Source: Sordaria brevicollis (lineage: Eukaryota; Ascomycota; Sordariomycetes; Sordariales; Sordariaceae). From it: a stretch of 64,000 nt of DNA. Shown in pieces: positions 1 to 10,915 of this stretch; position 1 is the stretch's first letter, and every line of letters begins with the position of its first letter. The notes beneath the pieces were generated by a model that saw only the letters and a program-made list of their open reading frames with translations, did not search any database and was not told where the DNA came from. The stretch is taken from assembly GCA_033439795.1 (NCBI GenBank), contig JAUTDP010000008.1:2356001-2420000 (forward strand), in the 5' to 3' direction. The position numbers and the translations under genes were made by a program.

Positions 1-39
1 TTTTTCAGCCCGTCTTTCCCCCAGGTTTGGTTTTCGTCT

Positions 40-910
40 TCACCTCTTTTTCTTACTCTCCCCCTCACTCATCTCCTCGGCTTCTGCTCCTCCTTCCGAT
101 ATCGCCACCAAGAACGAAACCACCCTCTTCGCAACCATCCACCCAGCCACAGCAACCACACCGATCCACCCAATCGTCGGCACCAGCGACCTCGGCAGCA
201 CGTTGAACAAAAAAGGGTCGAGGATGATGTCCACGTCTACCGGCGGCGGGTGAAGCATGAGGGTGGAGTTGGAGGTGAAGTAATCTGCTGCTGCCGAGAT
301 TCGAAGAAGTAGGCTTCCCGTTGATGATGAAGATGCCGAATCCGAGCCCTTCTTCTTCTTCACGTAAAAATAAGGTTCCCGCGGTTCAACAGCGGGATAA
401 TATTCCATCAACGACCCAGCAAGGGAAGGGGTGGTGAGGACTTGGTGCGGGGTGTAGGCTTCAAGGTGGAAGTTTGTTGGTTGCTTTTTTTTGTCGTCAG
501 TCAGTCTTGCCAACCCAAGAGAAAAAGGGAAGAAAATAACGTACCGTAGCAGCCCAACAAACTCTGACTTCATATCTCTGTCCTTGTTTCAGGCTGTCCA
601 AAAGAAACCAGGCATCTTGTCCGTGCGGGTGATCAGTGGAGGGGAAGATGCGGTTTAGGCGGGTGCGAAGTGAGGATTGCGCAGAGGGGATGGGAGAGAG
701 GGTGTGGATTTGGTGAGAGAGTTTGAGGTCTAGCCATCTTTGGGTAGTTTGGTCATTTTGTGTTGTGAGGTGACCCTCTGAGGAGGAGGAGGAGGAGGAG
801 GAGGAGGAGGAGGAGGAGGAGGAGGAGGGGCCGAGGAAGATGGTTTTTTCTACATTTGCGAGGACGAGAGAGGTGAAGAGGGTGATAAGGAGGAAGAGAA
901 AGTGAGGCAT
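40..910 (-). CDS. Pga1-like ER membrane protein (GPI mannosyltransferase II co-activator family)
   Basis: Two exons: 910-545 and 483-40, with a 61-nt intron (484-544, GTACGT..AAG, CTGAC branch site), giving 269 aa. The N-terminus is a hydrophobic signal peptide (MPHFLFLLITLFTSLVLA), followed at once by VEKTIFLGP, then GQRYEVRVCWAATQPT at the splice junction, a luminal domain, one membrane segment near residues 225-245 (PTIGWIGVVAVAGWMVA) and a cytosolic tail ending KKKR, which fits a di-lysine ER-retrieval signal. This architecture and the FLGP and CWAATQPT stretches match my memory of the fungal Pga1 family, whose yeast member supports addition of the second mannose to GPI precursors with Gpi18. 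Seen: topology and motifs. Inferred: function. A 16-Ser tract after FLGP is encoded by a GGA/TCC microsatellite. It is transcribed away from the ABC transporter gene. An unrelated single-pass ER protein is the alternative. Confidence 0.68.
780..830. repeat. (GGA)n microsatellite encoding a poly-Ser run
   Basis: About 17 uninterrupted GGA units on the plus strand, read as TCC serine codons by the minus-strand gene around residues 27-43. Repeat length is probably polymorphic between strains. Confidence 0.9.
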
Positions 911-1805
911 GCTTGGTTGTTGTTTACTTTGGGTTGTGTTGGCCCCCTGAAAGGGCAACTGAAGCCAAGAGATGGATGTGCTGCAGAGGTGAATGAAGAC
1001 AAACGGGCCAAAAGTCCCTTTGTACAATGAAAGTGAGACAAGTTCCTTCGTTACTAGGTGAGCTGAATCCCAAAGCCGTCTCATTTAATTTGCCTCCATG
1101 TACTGAGCCAAGGTCTCCCCAGATTAACCCCACAGAACTACTGGGTAAATTTACCCCGGAATACTGTAAGTGGAGTCGCTCACTTGTGGATTAACAGCGT
1201 CAGCGTCAGTGTCATCCATGCTTGACACGCCTGACGATTGACCTGCTGCCGGGAAGGAACGATCACATGCTTCTTTTCTTTCCCCTCGCTTTATTACTTG
1301 ATTACCTGTACGGTACGACCACCCGGGCGACACCAGCATTTTGAGCCGATCCGTTCAACGGCCAACGATTCTGTCCATTCCAGTCAAGGTTCGTGACGCA
1401 AGGCCGAGGAAGGGGAAACGAACGCGCTACCTACTGGTACAGCCAACATCGCTTTCTGGCTTCTTTCCTACTTTCACTCACGATCTCAACATCCACAACT
1501 CCAAAAATTAAGTACCATGTTCATGTCGACAGGCTGAAGAGCGCCATCACAACCTCGACTCTTCCATTCCATTGTCCATAATCGCATTACAAGTAGAGCA
1601 TCGCGACCATCTGTTTCACGGAAAAGCGACACTGGTCTGTCGCATGTTGGCGCCTGTAACCGACACTTTCATCTGATTTCGATAACCGAAGCCTCGATCT
1701 ACCATAGCTACCATAGCATAGCATATTGTCAACCTTCGATCCCGACTCCATGACCACCAAGACGACAACGATAGTATAGTAATCACAAAGTCATCACCAT
1801 TCACC
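911..1805. other. Divergent intergenic region, no gene seen
   Basis: About 0.9 kb between two divergently transcribed genes, so it should hold both promoters and 5' leaders. Open frames here are short, overlap one another on opposite strands and show no recognisable domain. Nothing else stands out. Confidence 0.6.
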
Positions 1806-4125
1806 ATGGCGCCCACACTCTCCAAACCCACCTTACCCGTCTTCCGGGACCGCACCGTCAAGGGCATCATCACCCAGCTCACGTCCATGTACCTCGACAA
1901 CCGCACCCGCATCTCGCGCGCCGTCTACATCACCCTCCTTGTCGCCCTCGTCAACCGCGTCCGCCACGCCATCGCCGAGCAAAAGGCTGCTTCGGCCCGC
2001 GATGCCGCCAAGCGCGCCGAGCGCCGGGGCACCACCGCCTCGGCCTCGGACGATGCCACGGCCGGCAAGAAGAAGAAGGTCGAGCTGAACCGCGAGTTCT
2101 TCCGCTCGCTGCTGCGGCTTCTCAAGATCGTGGTACCCGGCTGGCGCAGCAAGGAGACGAGGCTGTTGATCAGCCACAGTTTCTTCCTGGTGTTGAGGAC
2201 GCTGATCTCGCTCAAGGTGGCGGCCATGGATGGTGCGATTGTCAAGGCGCTGGTGAAGGGCAACGGAAGGGAGTTTATCACGAGGATTGTGTATTGGATG
2301 TTGATTGCGGTGCCGGCTACCTTTACGAATTCCATGGTGAGTACTACCTTTACGAACAGCATGGGACGAAATGCTAATTCTCTAAACCACTTCACAGCTC
2401 TCATACCACCAAGCCGAATTGTCGCTCAAGTACAGGACGAGATTGACCCAATATATCCACGACAAATACCTTTCGCAGTTGACCTTCTACGGTATCTCTG
2501 CGCTAGACGACAGGATCAAGAACCCCGACCAGCTCATTGCGGTTGATGTGGCCAAGTTCTCCAACAGCTTGGCTGAGTTGTACAGCAACCTGGCCAAGCC
2601 GATTCTCGATATGGTGCGTAACCCTCACTCGTAATTGTAAAAGGAACACTTCTGGCTAACCTCAACAGACAATCTACACATTCTCGCTATCAAAGAGCGT
2701 CGGAGGAGAGGGCGTCGTGTTCATGTCCCTCCTGGTGCAACTCTCAGCAAACGTCATGCGGGCGCTAACGCCGCCCTTCGGCAAATACGTTGCTGAAGAG
2801 GCCCGACTAGAGGGCGAGTTCCGCTTCCAGCACTCCCGACTAATAGATCACAGCGAAGAGGTCGCCCTATACGCCGGCCACGAAGCCGAAAAAGACACGC
2901 TAGACAAGGGCTACTTCACCCTGATCAAGCACGTCAACTACATCCTGCGCCGGCGCTTCTACCACAGCTTCATGGAGGATTTTGTCATCAAGTACTTCTG
3001 GGGCGCATTGGGCTTGATGCTCTGCAGTGTCCCCGTCTTCGTCAAGCTGCCGGGCCAGCTCAAGATGAACATGGGAGATCGCACCGAGACGTTCGTAACG
3101 AACCGGAGAATGCTTCTGTCGGCTTCAGACGCTTTCGGTCGCATCATGTTCTCGTACAGGGAAATCATGGAGCTGGCGGGCTACACGTCCAGAGTGTCGT
3201 CACTGTTGGAGGTTATGGATGATATCCAGAACGGACACTTTGAGAAGAAGCTGGTATCTAGCTCAGGTACCGAGGATAACGAGGCCGTACTTAAGGGCAG
3301 AGGTAAAGTCGTGGAGAGCAGGGATATCGAGTTTATTGATGTGTATGTTCCCCCAACCTCTTCGGTCGTCCACACTGCGATACTAACTTACGATGCAGCC
3401 CCATCATCTCTCCCAACGGCGACGTCCTAGTCAAGGCCCTCTCCTTCAAGCTCCGCGCAGGCGACCACCTCCTCGTCGTCGGCCCCAACGGCTGCGGCAA
3501 GTCCTCCCTCTTCCGCATCCTCGGCGGTCTCTGGCCCGTCTACGGCGGCACCGTCCACAAGCCGCCCTTCACCGACATCTTCTACATCCCTCAGCGCCCT
3601 TACCTCTCTCGCGGCTCCTTGCGCCAGCAAATCATCTATCCGGACGGCCTGCGCACCATGCGCGCCAAGGGCGTCACCGACGCCGACCTCCTAGCCATCC
3701 TCAAGGTCCTCAACCTCGAGCACCTCCTCGAGCTCTACCCCGAGGGATGGGACGCCGAAGCCGAGTGGCGCGATGTTCTTTCGGGTGGTCTCCAGCAGCG
3801 CGTCGCCATGGCTCGCTTGTTCTACCACAAGCCGCGCTATGCCATCCTGGACGAGTGCACGAGCAGCGTGACGCTGGATACCGAAAAGATCATGTACGAT
3901 AACGCCAAGGCGCTGGGCATCACGCTCATGACTGTGTCGCATCGTCGCAGTTTGTGGAAGTATCATACGCATATCTTGCAGTTTGATGGTCAGGGGAAGT
4001 ACGTGTTTACGAAGCTGGATGCGGAGAGGAGGCTGGAGCTGGAGGATGAGAAGGAGGATCTGGATGTGCTGTTGAGGCAGGTGCCCGAGTTGGAGAGGAG
4101 GATTGCTGAGTTGACTGCTGAGTAA
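1806..4125 (+). CDS. Peroxisomal ABCD-family half-transporter (Pxa2-like)
   Basis: Four exons: 1806-2336, 2398-2613, 2669-3342 and 3399-4125, phase-consistent, 715 aa. The order is a basic N-terminal region, a six-helix ABC membrane domain (about residues 110-400) with the ABCD-type [16 protein letters not shown] loop, and a C-terminal nucleotide-binding domain. That domain carries Walker [10 protein letters not shown] (502-510), Q-loop FYIPQRPYL, signature LSGGLQQR (601-608), Walker B AILDE (622-626) and the H-loop SHR. Known for the family: ABCD half-transporters dimerise in the peroxisomal membrane and import long-chain acyl-CoA for beta-oxidation (yeast Pxa1/Pxa2, human ALDP). One NBD with one TMD makes it a half-transporter needing a partner. 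The length and absence of a long N-terminal extension favour Pxa2 over Pxa1, which is an inference. The stop lies 338 bp from the MULE boundary. Confidence 0.93.
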
Positions 4126-4455
4126 GTGAGTTCTACGGGGTGGGATGAAGATTATGAGGGTCATGTTCTTGGATATGTATGACGGAGAAGAGGGAAGGGT
4201 GTAACTGGACCTTCGGAAGGAAAAGCCCTAAAAGAGAGAGAACTACAGTATATCCTGGGCGAAAGGTGGCTTTATTAACTTTCTTTTTGAGCTGATTTTT
4301 TGGATAGCAGCTTGTTGGGAATAGGTAAGAGAGATAGATACGGGCAGACAACGGCCAGCATGTTACCGTATATACAAAGGCGCTTTAGTTTGTTGAAGAT
4401 GGGGTTTTGTTCTCATCATGCGTCCAAACGTCGTGCGGGTATACAACCAGTTCAC
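4126..4455. other. 3' flank of the ABC transporter gene
   Basis: GC-balanced sequence between the transporter stop codon and the transposon target site. It presumably holds the 3' UTR; no further gene is visible. Confidence 0.6.
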
Positions 4456-4463
4456 TTTGGTAC
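4456..4463. repeat. Left target-site duplication of the MULE (TTTGGTAC)
   Basis: TTTGGTAC immediately precedes the left TIR, and TTTGGTAT immediately follows the right TIR at 10548-10555. Seven of eight bases match and the single difference is a C/T transition, as RIP would give. An 8-bp duplication is within the MULE range. Confidence 0.8.
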
Positions 4464-4527
4464 GGCATTTACTCCACGGGCACCATGGCCGTCTTACACG
4501 GGCACCAAACCTTATCCGGGCACCAAT
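4464..4527 (+). repeat. Left TIR of the MULE
   Basis: It begins GGCATTTACTCCACGGGCAC and contains three copies of CGGGCACCA spaced about 20-25 bp apart, which look like transposase-binding sites. It matches the inverse of 10484-10547 at 63 of 64 positions. Confidence 0.93.
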
Positions 4528-6649
4528 ATTTCAATGCTTGGCATGAAACTTTAAAGTAATTTATTATTTACATCGAAATTTCCAACGTATTACCCGCATT
4601 CGCTAAGTGATATAGTTTTATATGTAACTCTCTATGGAATTGTATATATTTCACGAAATCACATACGTACGGGCCATTAATACTAAAGACAATATCGCTA
4701 ACCTTATCCCCTTTCCCCGGGAGAATTCCTAAATTATAATTATAATTATAATTATATTATATTATTATTATTAAAAATAATGCTAAAATACGTTTAATTT
4801 TATTTAAACGTTTTAAACGCTTTTATAAGTATTAAATTTTATTTCGATTATTATTAGCCCCGAAAGGGGTGCTATAGGGACGCTTATAATATAGCGGTTT
4901 ATTATTAATAAGTAGTAGCCGTTATTAATATTATAGAAACCCTTTATTCGAATTGTATTTATATTAAATATAATTATTTTTTATTATTTTTACTAATTAT
5001 AAGTTTAAAATATATTATAGGTAGTAAATTAAGAATATTAAGGGTAATAGGTAGTAAGTAGAGGGGGATATACGCCGCTATAAGTAACGTACTATTTTTC
5101 GTTTTTTATTAATATTTCGCCGAAAAGTTTAAAGTATAAGGGATTTGGGCGGGGCGTATAATTAAAACGGGGGAATTTCCTTTTTTATTATTTTTTATTA
5201 TTTAAAATAAGAAATTGTAATTTTTAGTATAATATTTTATATTTTAATATAGTATTTCGATATAGCGTTTAAAGTTAATTTTAAAAATAGTTTTAAATAG
5301 GTTTATTAATACGATTATTTTGTATTATAATAGGTTATATATTAGGAGGTTAAGAATTAGGAAATTAAAATTGAAAATTAAATCGAATTCTTTTTAATTT
5401 CGTTGGAATTTATTTTTATTATTTATCGCGAATTTTCTTACGGGTAAGCGTTTATTTAATTAGCGAATTATATAATAAATTTAGGGATAAATTTAGCGTA
5501 AGCGTTAATTTTGGTCTCTATTTTAATTTTATTTACCTTAAGGTTGGTAATGTATTTAATTATTTTAATTATTCTAATTCTAATTGTAATTAGTATTACC
5601 GTTTTAAATTTAAATTTAAATTTAGAGGTAATAAATTTAGCCGCGGTAATTAAAAATGTAGTAATTTATACTTTGGTTCTGGTATTAAATTAGAAGTATC
5701 GACGTAAATATTTAAATCGATTAATTCTACGTTAAATATAAAATTTAACGCCGTTTTATTATTTATATTTAAATTTAGCGTTAAAATTATTTTTAATTCC
5801 CGTTTTAATAAAGTTTAAATTATATATTATTTGGATATTATAGCTTTACCCTTTATAATTTGCTATTTATTAATTTATTTTGTAAAGAGCGGTATTAATA
5901 CCTATTTTATTTAAATAAGGGGTTTAAACCTTTAAAAATTATTTTAAGGGTTTTTTTATTATTATTTAATAAAATCCTTATTTAAAGGATTAAATACCGG
6001 GTTATAAGAGTAAATTATAATTATTCGGTTATTTTTAAGGTTATCCTTTTTATTAAGTAATTTTTAATTATTCCCTTATTTGTTAATTTCTCCTTCTAAT
6101 TATAAAATTAATAGAAAATGAAGAGGAGAAAAGGAAGGAGGACGAAACGGGGTAAGGGAATAAGAAAGAGAGGGTAAACGAAAATTAGGGGTAATTATAT
6201 AAATACAATTAAATATTTCTTCTTTATTACTTTTATTATCGTTATTCTCCTCTTCGTTATTTTCGTTATTTTCGTTATTTTCGTTATTTTTATCGTCTTC
6301 GCTATTAGGTTGGTAATTTAAAATCGATTCGTTATATTACGTTAATTTAATTTTCCTTTTATTCTTCCTTTTCGTAGAATTGAGGGCGAATTCGTCTATT
6401 TTATTTATTTTGTTATAGGATTTATACCTTTATATATTCGGTTATAATTTAAAGAATTTATTAAAATTATTTTATTTAATCGGTTTAATAACGTTATTCT
6501 TCTTTTTCTTTAATATTAGCGTAGTATTTTTAAGGGTTTTAGGAGTTTTTTTTTTAATTTTTATCGGCGGGGGGGAGAGTATACTTATCGGGGATAAATT
6601 TAGTAGTATTTTTAATACCTTTCTATCCTTTTTTAAGCGTAATACGAAG
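4528..6649. other. AT-rich interior of the MULE without a readable gene
   Basis: About 2.1 kb of RIP-mutated DNA between the left TIR and the 3' end of the transposase relic. A 60-codon frame at 5511-5693 is rich in Leu/Ile/Val only because of base composition. Around 6120-6340 a minus-frame stretch rich in Asn/Glu might be the transposase tail or a separate accessory segment. No function can be assigned. Confidence 0.55.
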
Positions 6650-8723
6650 GTTTCGAAAATAGAAATAGAAATTATTAATATTTTATATTAAGAACGTTAA
6701 TTAAATAATAAAAATAATATAAAAATATTTAATTATATAAAAAGGACGTATTAAAAGTTATTTATAATATTAATATAGTAATATATACGTAAATTTAAGA
6801 AGTTTTTTTACCACTACGCGTTTGAAAATAATATAGTAGTATAGTAATTTATATTAGGGAATAATATTATATTCTTCGTCGTAAAGTCCTAAAATAGGTA
6901 GATTCGGGCGTTGGTTTATTAATTTGCATTTTTCGGCTTAAAGGTATTTATAATTAATTAAATTAAGGGTAAGATAGTTAATTAATAGTGGAAGTTTATT
7001 AAAGTATTAATAATTTAAGTATTTTTATCGCTAAAGAATTTACTACTTAATAATTTTTTTATTAAATTTTTAGTATTAATTTATAATTATTTCTATAATA
7101 ATAGAAATTAGTTTATAAATATTATTATTACTATTTAGTAAGAAACTCTTAACGTTAAAGTTATTGGATTCTATTAATAACGTAACTTTAATATTAAAAT
7201 TCCGGTATTTCTTAATAAAATAGAGTGCTTATTATTCTTTAATTGGAAGTTAATTCTTTTGGATATATTAAAGGGTAGTTATTTAATTAGTAAAGACTTT
7301 CTTTAACCTCTCTTATATTATTTAAAAATTTAGTTCGGTTTTAGCGTATATTATAAATTTGAATATAATTATAATATTTTATAGGTCGTTAATTATTTTA
7401 ATAGGATTAATAAATTCGCTAGAGCGCGTAGACGTATAAATATTATAATCGATTATATCGAAGGTAATTGGATTCTCCTAATTATCTTTACCTTCTTCGT
7501 TTTTTAAATTATTATTGCCGTCGTCGTTATTATTCTTCTTACTTTTCTATTTCTTCTTAGTATTATAAAGAATATTCTTAGTAATATAGAAAAAGTATAA
7601 TTATTATTAAATATTTAGGAATATATTAGTTAACGTTTATTTTATTTCTTTAAATTTATTAATAATAATAATAGAAGGAATTAGTAATTTATACTATTAT
7701 TATAATTCTAGGGTAGTTTTAATTAGGAAATTAAATCCTTCTTACTTTTTATTATTGATAATATTAAAAATATAATTGAATATAGTATTAACCGATGAAA
7801 AATTCGAAATTTAATAGAATGGATAATTAAATTGGTTAGTATTATACGTATTATTAATAATTATAATTTTGGGAAATATATTGGCTATTTATATATAAAT
7901 TGGGAAAGTAAAGACTAAACCTAATAATCGGTTTAAGTCTTCTAAATCTATTTTTTTAATATATTTAAAACCGTTATCGTTAAAAATTTTAATTAATGCG
8001 TTAATTAGGGTATATTTATTAAGATTACGATGACGAAGTCGCGCGCGTACGTTATATATATCCGCCTTTATATATACCGTACTAGGAAATTCATTACGAA
8101 TTATAATCGTAATTTTTCGAATTTATATAATATTAAATTTCGAAGTGTTATTAATTTTCTTTAATATATTTGGCTTTATTTTACAGTATTAAAAGTACGT
8201 TAATAAATATTATAATCGATTATAATTATAAATTTAATAATTTAGGTTGGAATTTAATTCGAAATATTAGAGGTTAATATTTTTATTCTTCTTTATAACC
8301 CCCCTTTATTTGTAATCGTACTTTCGTAATATAATCTTCCGAATAATTGTAATTAATTTACGTAATTTATTATATTAATTATAAGGAAGATAATACCGTA
8401 TATATTTTATAATAGGGATTTTAAATTTTAAATTACAATTTTATATACGATTAATAGTAAAATTATAGTACTTTGCCTATATATTAATAGCTTTTTAAAG
8501 GGCTTCGATAATATTTATTAAACGTATAATATTAGGAGGTAGGTTATAAATTTCGTTTTTGTAATCGAATAGAGCATCTTTGTTATTAGAATTATTAGAG
8601 CTATTATCGCTATTTTAATCGTTATTTCGGTCGTTTATAAGGGTGTCGGTATCGGAAAAACCTTTTTATTTATCCTCTTCGTAATTTGCTTTATATTCTT
8701 AGTTGTACTCTTCTTTGTTAATA
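6650..8723 (-). pseudogene. MULE transposase relic (RIP-inactivated)
   Basis: Read on the minus strand, one frame gives MULE transposase features in order despite many stops. First comes the FAR1-like N-terminal block (NLPPNIIRLINIIEAL, then AKYYNF). Next is the conserved RARLRHRNLNKYTLINALIK..NDNGF block near 8020-8050. The catalytic-domain start is IIINNTYNTNQFNYPF (ancestral DxTYxTNxFxxP, with the Asp now Asn). Then comes IPSIIIINKFKEIK..FF.ITKNIL, matching the second catalytic motif and the CxxHxxKNVL region. Last is YIQKN.LPIKE..ALYF.KKYRNFNIK..SLIESNNF, matching the WLPxKE..FV.A....Y.HFGN..TSRVEG block. Ends are approximate. No intact reading frame remains. Confidence 0.82.
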
Positions 8724-8725
8724 TA

Positions 8726-10122
8726 ATTATATGCTAAAAGTTTGGGTTTATCGCCCCACTTTGAATTTCTACGAATTAGAACCCCGGATTTTAACCCTAT
8801 TTATTTTAATTAATAAGAATCGGACGAAAAAACGGATAATTCTATTAAAAAGCTCTAATTCGCTACCCTAATATTTCGTATACCAACCCCGCGCCCGACG
8901 TACTACGGCTAACCGTTTAAGTACGGATTCTATTAATCGGTTAATAAGGCTTTAAGGTACCTTCTCCTAATACTCCCTTAGAATTTCGTAAAACCGTCTA
9001 ATATTAACTATATTATTAATCAATTCAAAGAGCCTAGGGTACTCTTTATTAAGGATCTCTTTTATCTTCTTCTAAACGTATTTAATAAGGTTTAAATCCG
9101 GACTATAAACGGGCTAATAAATAATTTAAATACTATACTCTTTTAATTAATTTATTACTTCTTTAAAAGTATAAATAGGGGCGTTATTTTTCTAAAAAAA
9201 GGTTCCTAATTAATAATTTTAAAGAAGATTTTACTCTAGAATTTAAATATAATTCTAAAAAGTATAGCTATTTTTAATTACTTTAGGATTTTTATCTATA
9301 ATAATAAGGGGGGATTTCCCCCCCTTCTAAATCCTCCCTTATACTATTACTTTTAGCGTATATTTCCTATAGGCCTTTAAATTAATTTTATTTTTATCCT
9401 ATTTCTACTTTAACGTTCGGAAGATTTATCTTATACTAGAATTAGGCGTATTTTAGATAATAGATTTATTAAAATAAGAATCTTAAAAAAGAAGAAATAA
9501 GTTAAAAAAAAGAAAAAAAGAAGGGGGGTAATTACTTTTAATATACTTTTATTAACGCCTTTTCTTTATCCCTTTAATAATTAGTAAATAATAATCTTTC
9601 CTTTATTCTATTAAGTATTAATTTTATTCTTTTAATTAATCTCCATTTTCATCGATAAAAATAGGGGAGAATTCGACGGAGGGTATTAATAAATAAACTT
9701 CCGGGGATATAACCAACGAATTCCAATTATAAAGTTCTAAACCTCCTTTTAACCCGGGAAATTAATCGACGAACGGAATTTGGCTTAAATTTCTTAGAGC
9801 GCCCCGAACGTACCTTAATTTTAAAGGTTCCCCTCTCCTTAAAGCGTTCAATGGTCTAATAAATAGTATTGCGGTAATAGCCAAAACGCTAAGCAATCGA
9901 CGTTTTAATTTCGCTAACCAATTAGAGGCTATAGATTACTATACGAATAGCCTTATTAAACTCCCCTTTAGGGCGTCGATTAGCCGTTAAAATGGGCCCG
10001 ATTTTATCCATTTTGCTGCAAATTTAGTAGAATTATGGCTAAAGAAAGAAAAAAGGTGAAAAAGCTAATGTAGTGAAAATTTGGGAAAGTGGGGAAGTAA
10101 ACCCAAACTTTTGGCACCCTAC
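8726..10122 (-). mobile_element. Nested Tc1/mariner-family element relic, about 1.4 kb
   Basis: Inverted ends are visible. Left is CTAAAAGTTTGGGTTTA near 8734 and right (reverse complement) is CCAAAAGTTTGGGTTTA ending near 10115. The alignment extends outward to a TA dinucleotide at 8724-8725 and 10123-10124, the expected Tc1/mariner TSD, though the left end is RIP-altered so the exact boundary is inferred. It sits inside the MULE transposase frame, so it inserted after the MULE. It carries fewer stops and more GC than the host MULE, consistent with less RIP or a younger copy. Confidence 0.85.
8868..10011 (-). pseudogene. Tc1/mariner transposase relic
   Basis: Starting at an ATG at 10011 (minus), one frame reads MDKIGPILTANRRPKGEFN, a helix-turn-helix with RFGYYRNTIY.TIERFKERG, then RSGRSKK and SVRRLISRVKR, all typical of fungal Tc1-like transposase N-termini. 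Near 9055-9115 it reads YSPDLNLIKYV.KKIKEIL, matching the conserved SPDLNPIENVWxxLK block after the second catalytic Asp. The C-terminal ARGWYTKY before a stop at 8868-8870 also fits. Several TAG/TAA codons replace Gln/Trp codons and the total is not a multiple of three, so it is inactive. Confidence 0.88.
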
Positions 10123-10483
10123 TATATAAAATTCGGTTACGTTATCGCTTTTTTCGACCTATATAGGATTAATTAGCGTATTTAGATTCTATAGCGGCGT
10201 TATAATAACGATTATACGTATATTCGATATATACGCGATTAATTTAGGTTAATTTTAGTGAAGGGAAGTTAAAATATACGATAAAAAAGAATAAAAGAAA
10301 AGAAATGGTATTAGCGTTAATAGCCTTAAATATAAGTATACCCTATTTAGTTTATACGAGTAAATGGGGGATTTACCTATTAATTGGGTTTAGCGTTGTC
10401 TTTTACGTGCGGTTATTGTATGTGCGCGGTTACATTGAAAAAAACCTCTGAAAAATTATATAGTTACTTATAACCCTAACCCG

Positions 10484-10547
10484 ATTGGTGCCCGGATAAG
10501 GTTTGGTGCCCGTATAAGACGGCCATGGTGCCCGTGGAGTAAATGCC
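10484..10547 (-). repeat. Right TIR of the MULE
   Basis: Inverse copy of 4464-4527 with one C/T difference. It contains the three TGGTGCCCG motifs in opposite orientation. Confidence 0.93.
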
Positions 10548-10555
10548 TTTGGTAT
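10548..10555. repeat. Right target-site duplication of the MULE (TTTGGTAT)
   Basis: Matches the left copy TTTGGTAC except for the last base. Confidence 0.8.
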
Positions 10556-10915
10556 AGGTTATGGAAGCTACACAGTGAATAACGCATAAATCATAGCGTC
10601 ATTCGAAAAGCACGTGTAGGTCTAGTGTAACCCCAAGCAAAACAAACATACCGGCTCAAGCTAACAGCTTTCCCTTTCTCACATCGGTTTTGGTCTTCCA
10701 AAGAAATTGCTATGATCCAAATCATTCAAAGAAAAACAACGTACATACATACTGTACAGATACAAAAGGTTTATAACAAGAAGTATAGTATATATCCAAC
10801 TATCAACAAACACACCTTACCCAACTACTTTTCTCCCTTTCCTCAAATCATCTTCTTTCACATTCCATCTATCCACTCATCTATCCATCCACAATGCTGA
10901 CAAACCTAACTGTGT

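Larger units (their letters stand above)
4464..10547 (-). mobile_element. RIP-degraded Mutator-like element (MULE), 6,084 bp including a nested mariner
   Basis: The boundaries are 64-bp terminal inverted repeats (4464-4527 and 10484-10547) that differ at one base, flanked by an 8-bp target-site duplication. The interior is very AT-rich with dense TAA/TAG codons replacing CAA/CAG/TGG, the RIP pattern. A MULE transposase relic is readable on the minus strand (about 8723 down to 6650) and its N-terminal part appears to continue beyond the nested mariner (above 10123). Classification rests on the relic's similarity to MULE transposases, the long TIRs and the TSD size. Removing the 1.4-kb mariner leaves about 4.7 kb of original element. 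It is coding-dead. Confidence 0.85.

Noticed and set aside
3393..3902. 169-codon frame overlapping the ABC transporter last exon
   Set aside because: Arg/Pro/His-rich out-of-frame shadow of the nucleotide-binding domain.
5511..5693. 60-codon hydrophobic frame, possibly a membrane peptide
   Set aside because: Leu/Ile/Val richness is produced by the AT-rich RIP composition; no other support.
4464..10547. hAT, P-element or KDZ classification suggested by the 8-bp target duplication
   Set aside because: The readable transposase blocks match MULE, and the TIR is long and lacks the usual hAT terminal bases.
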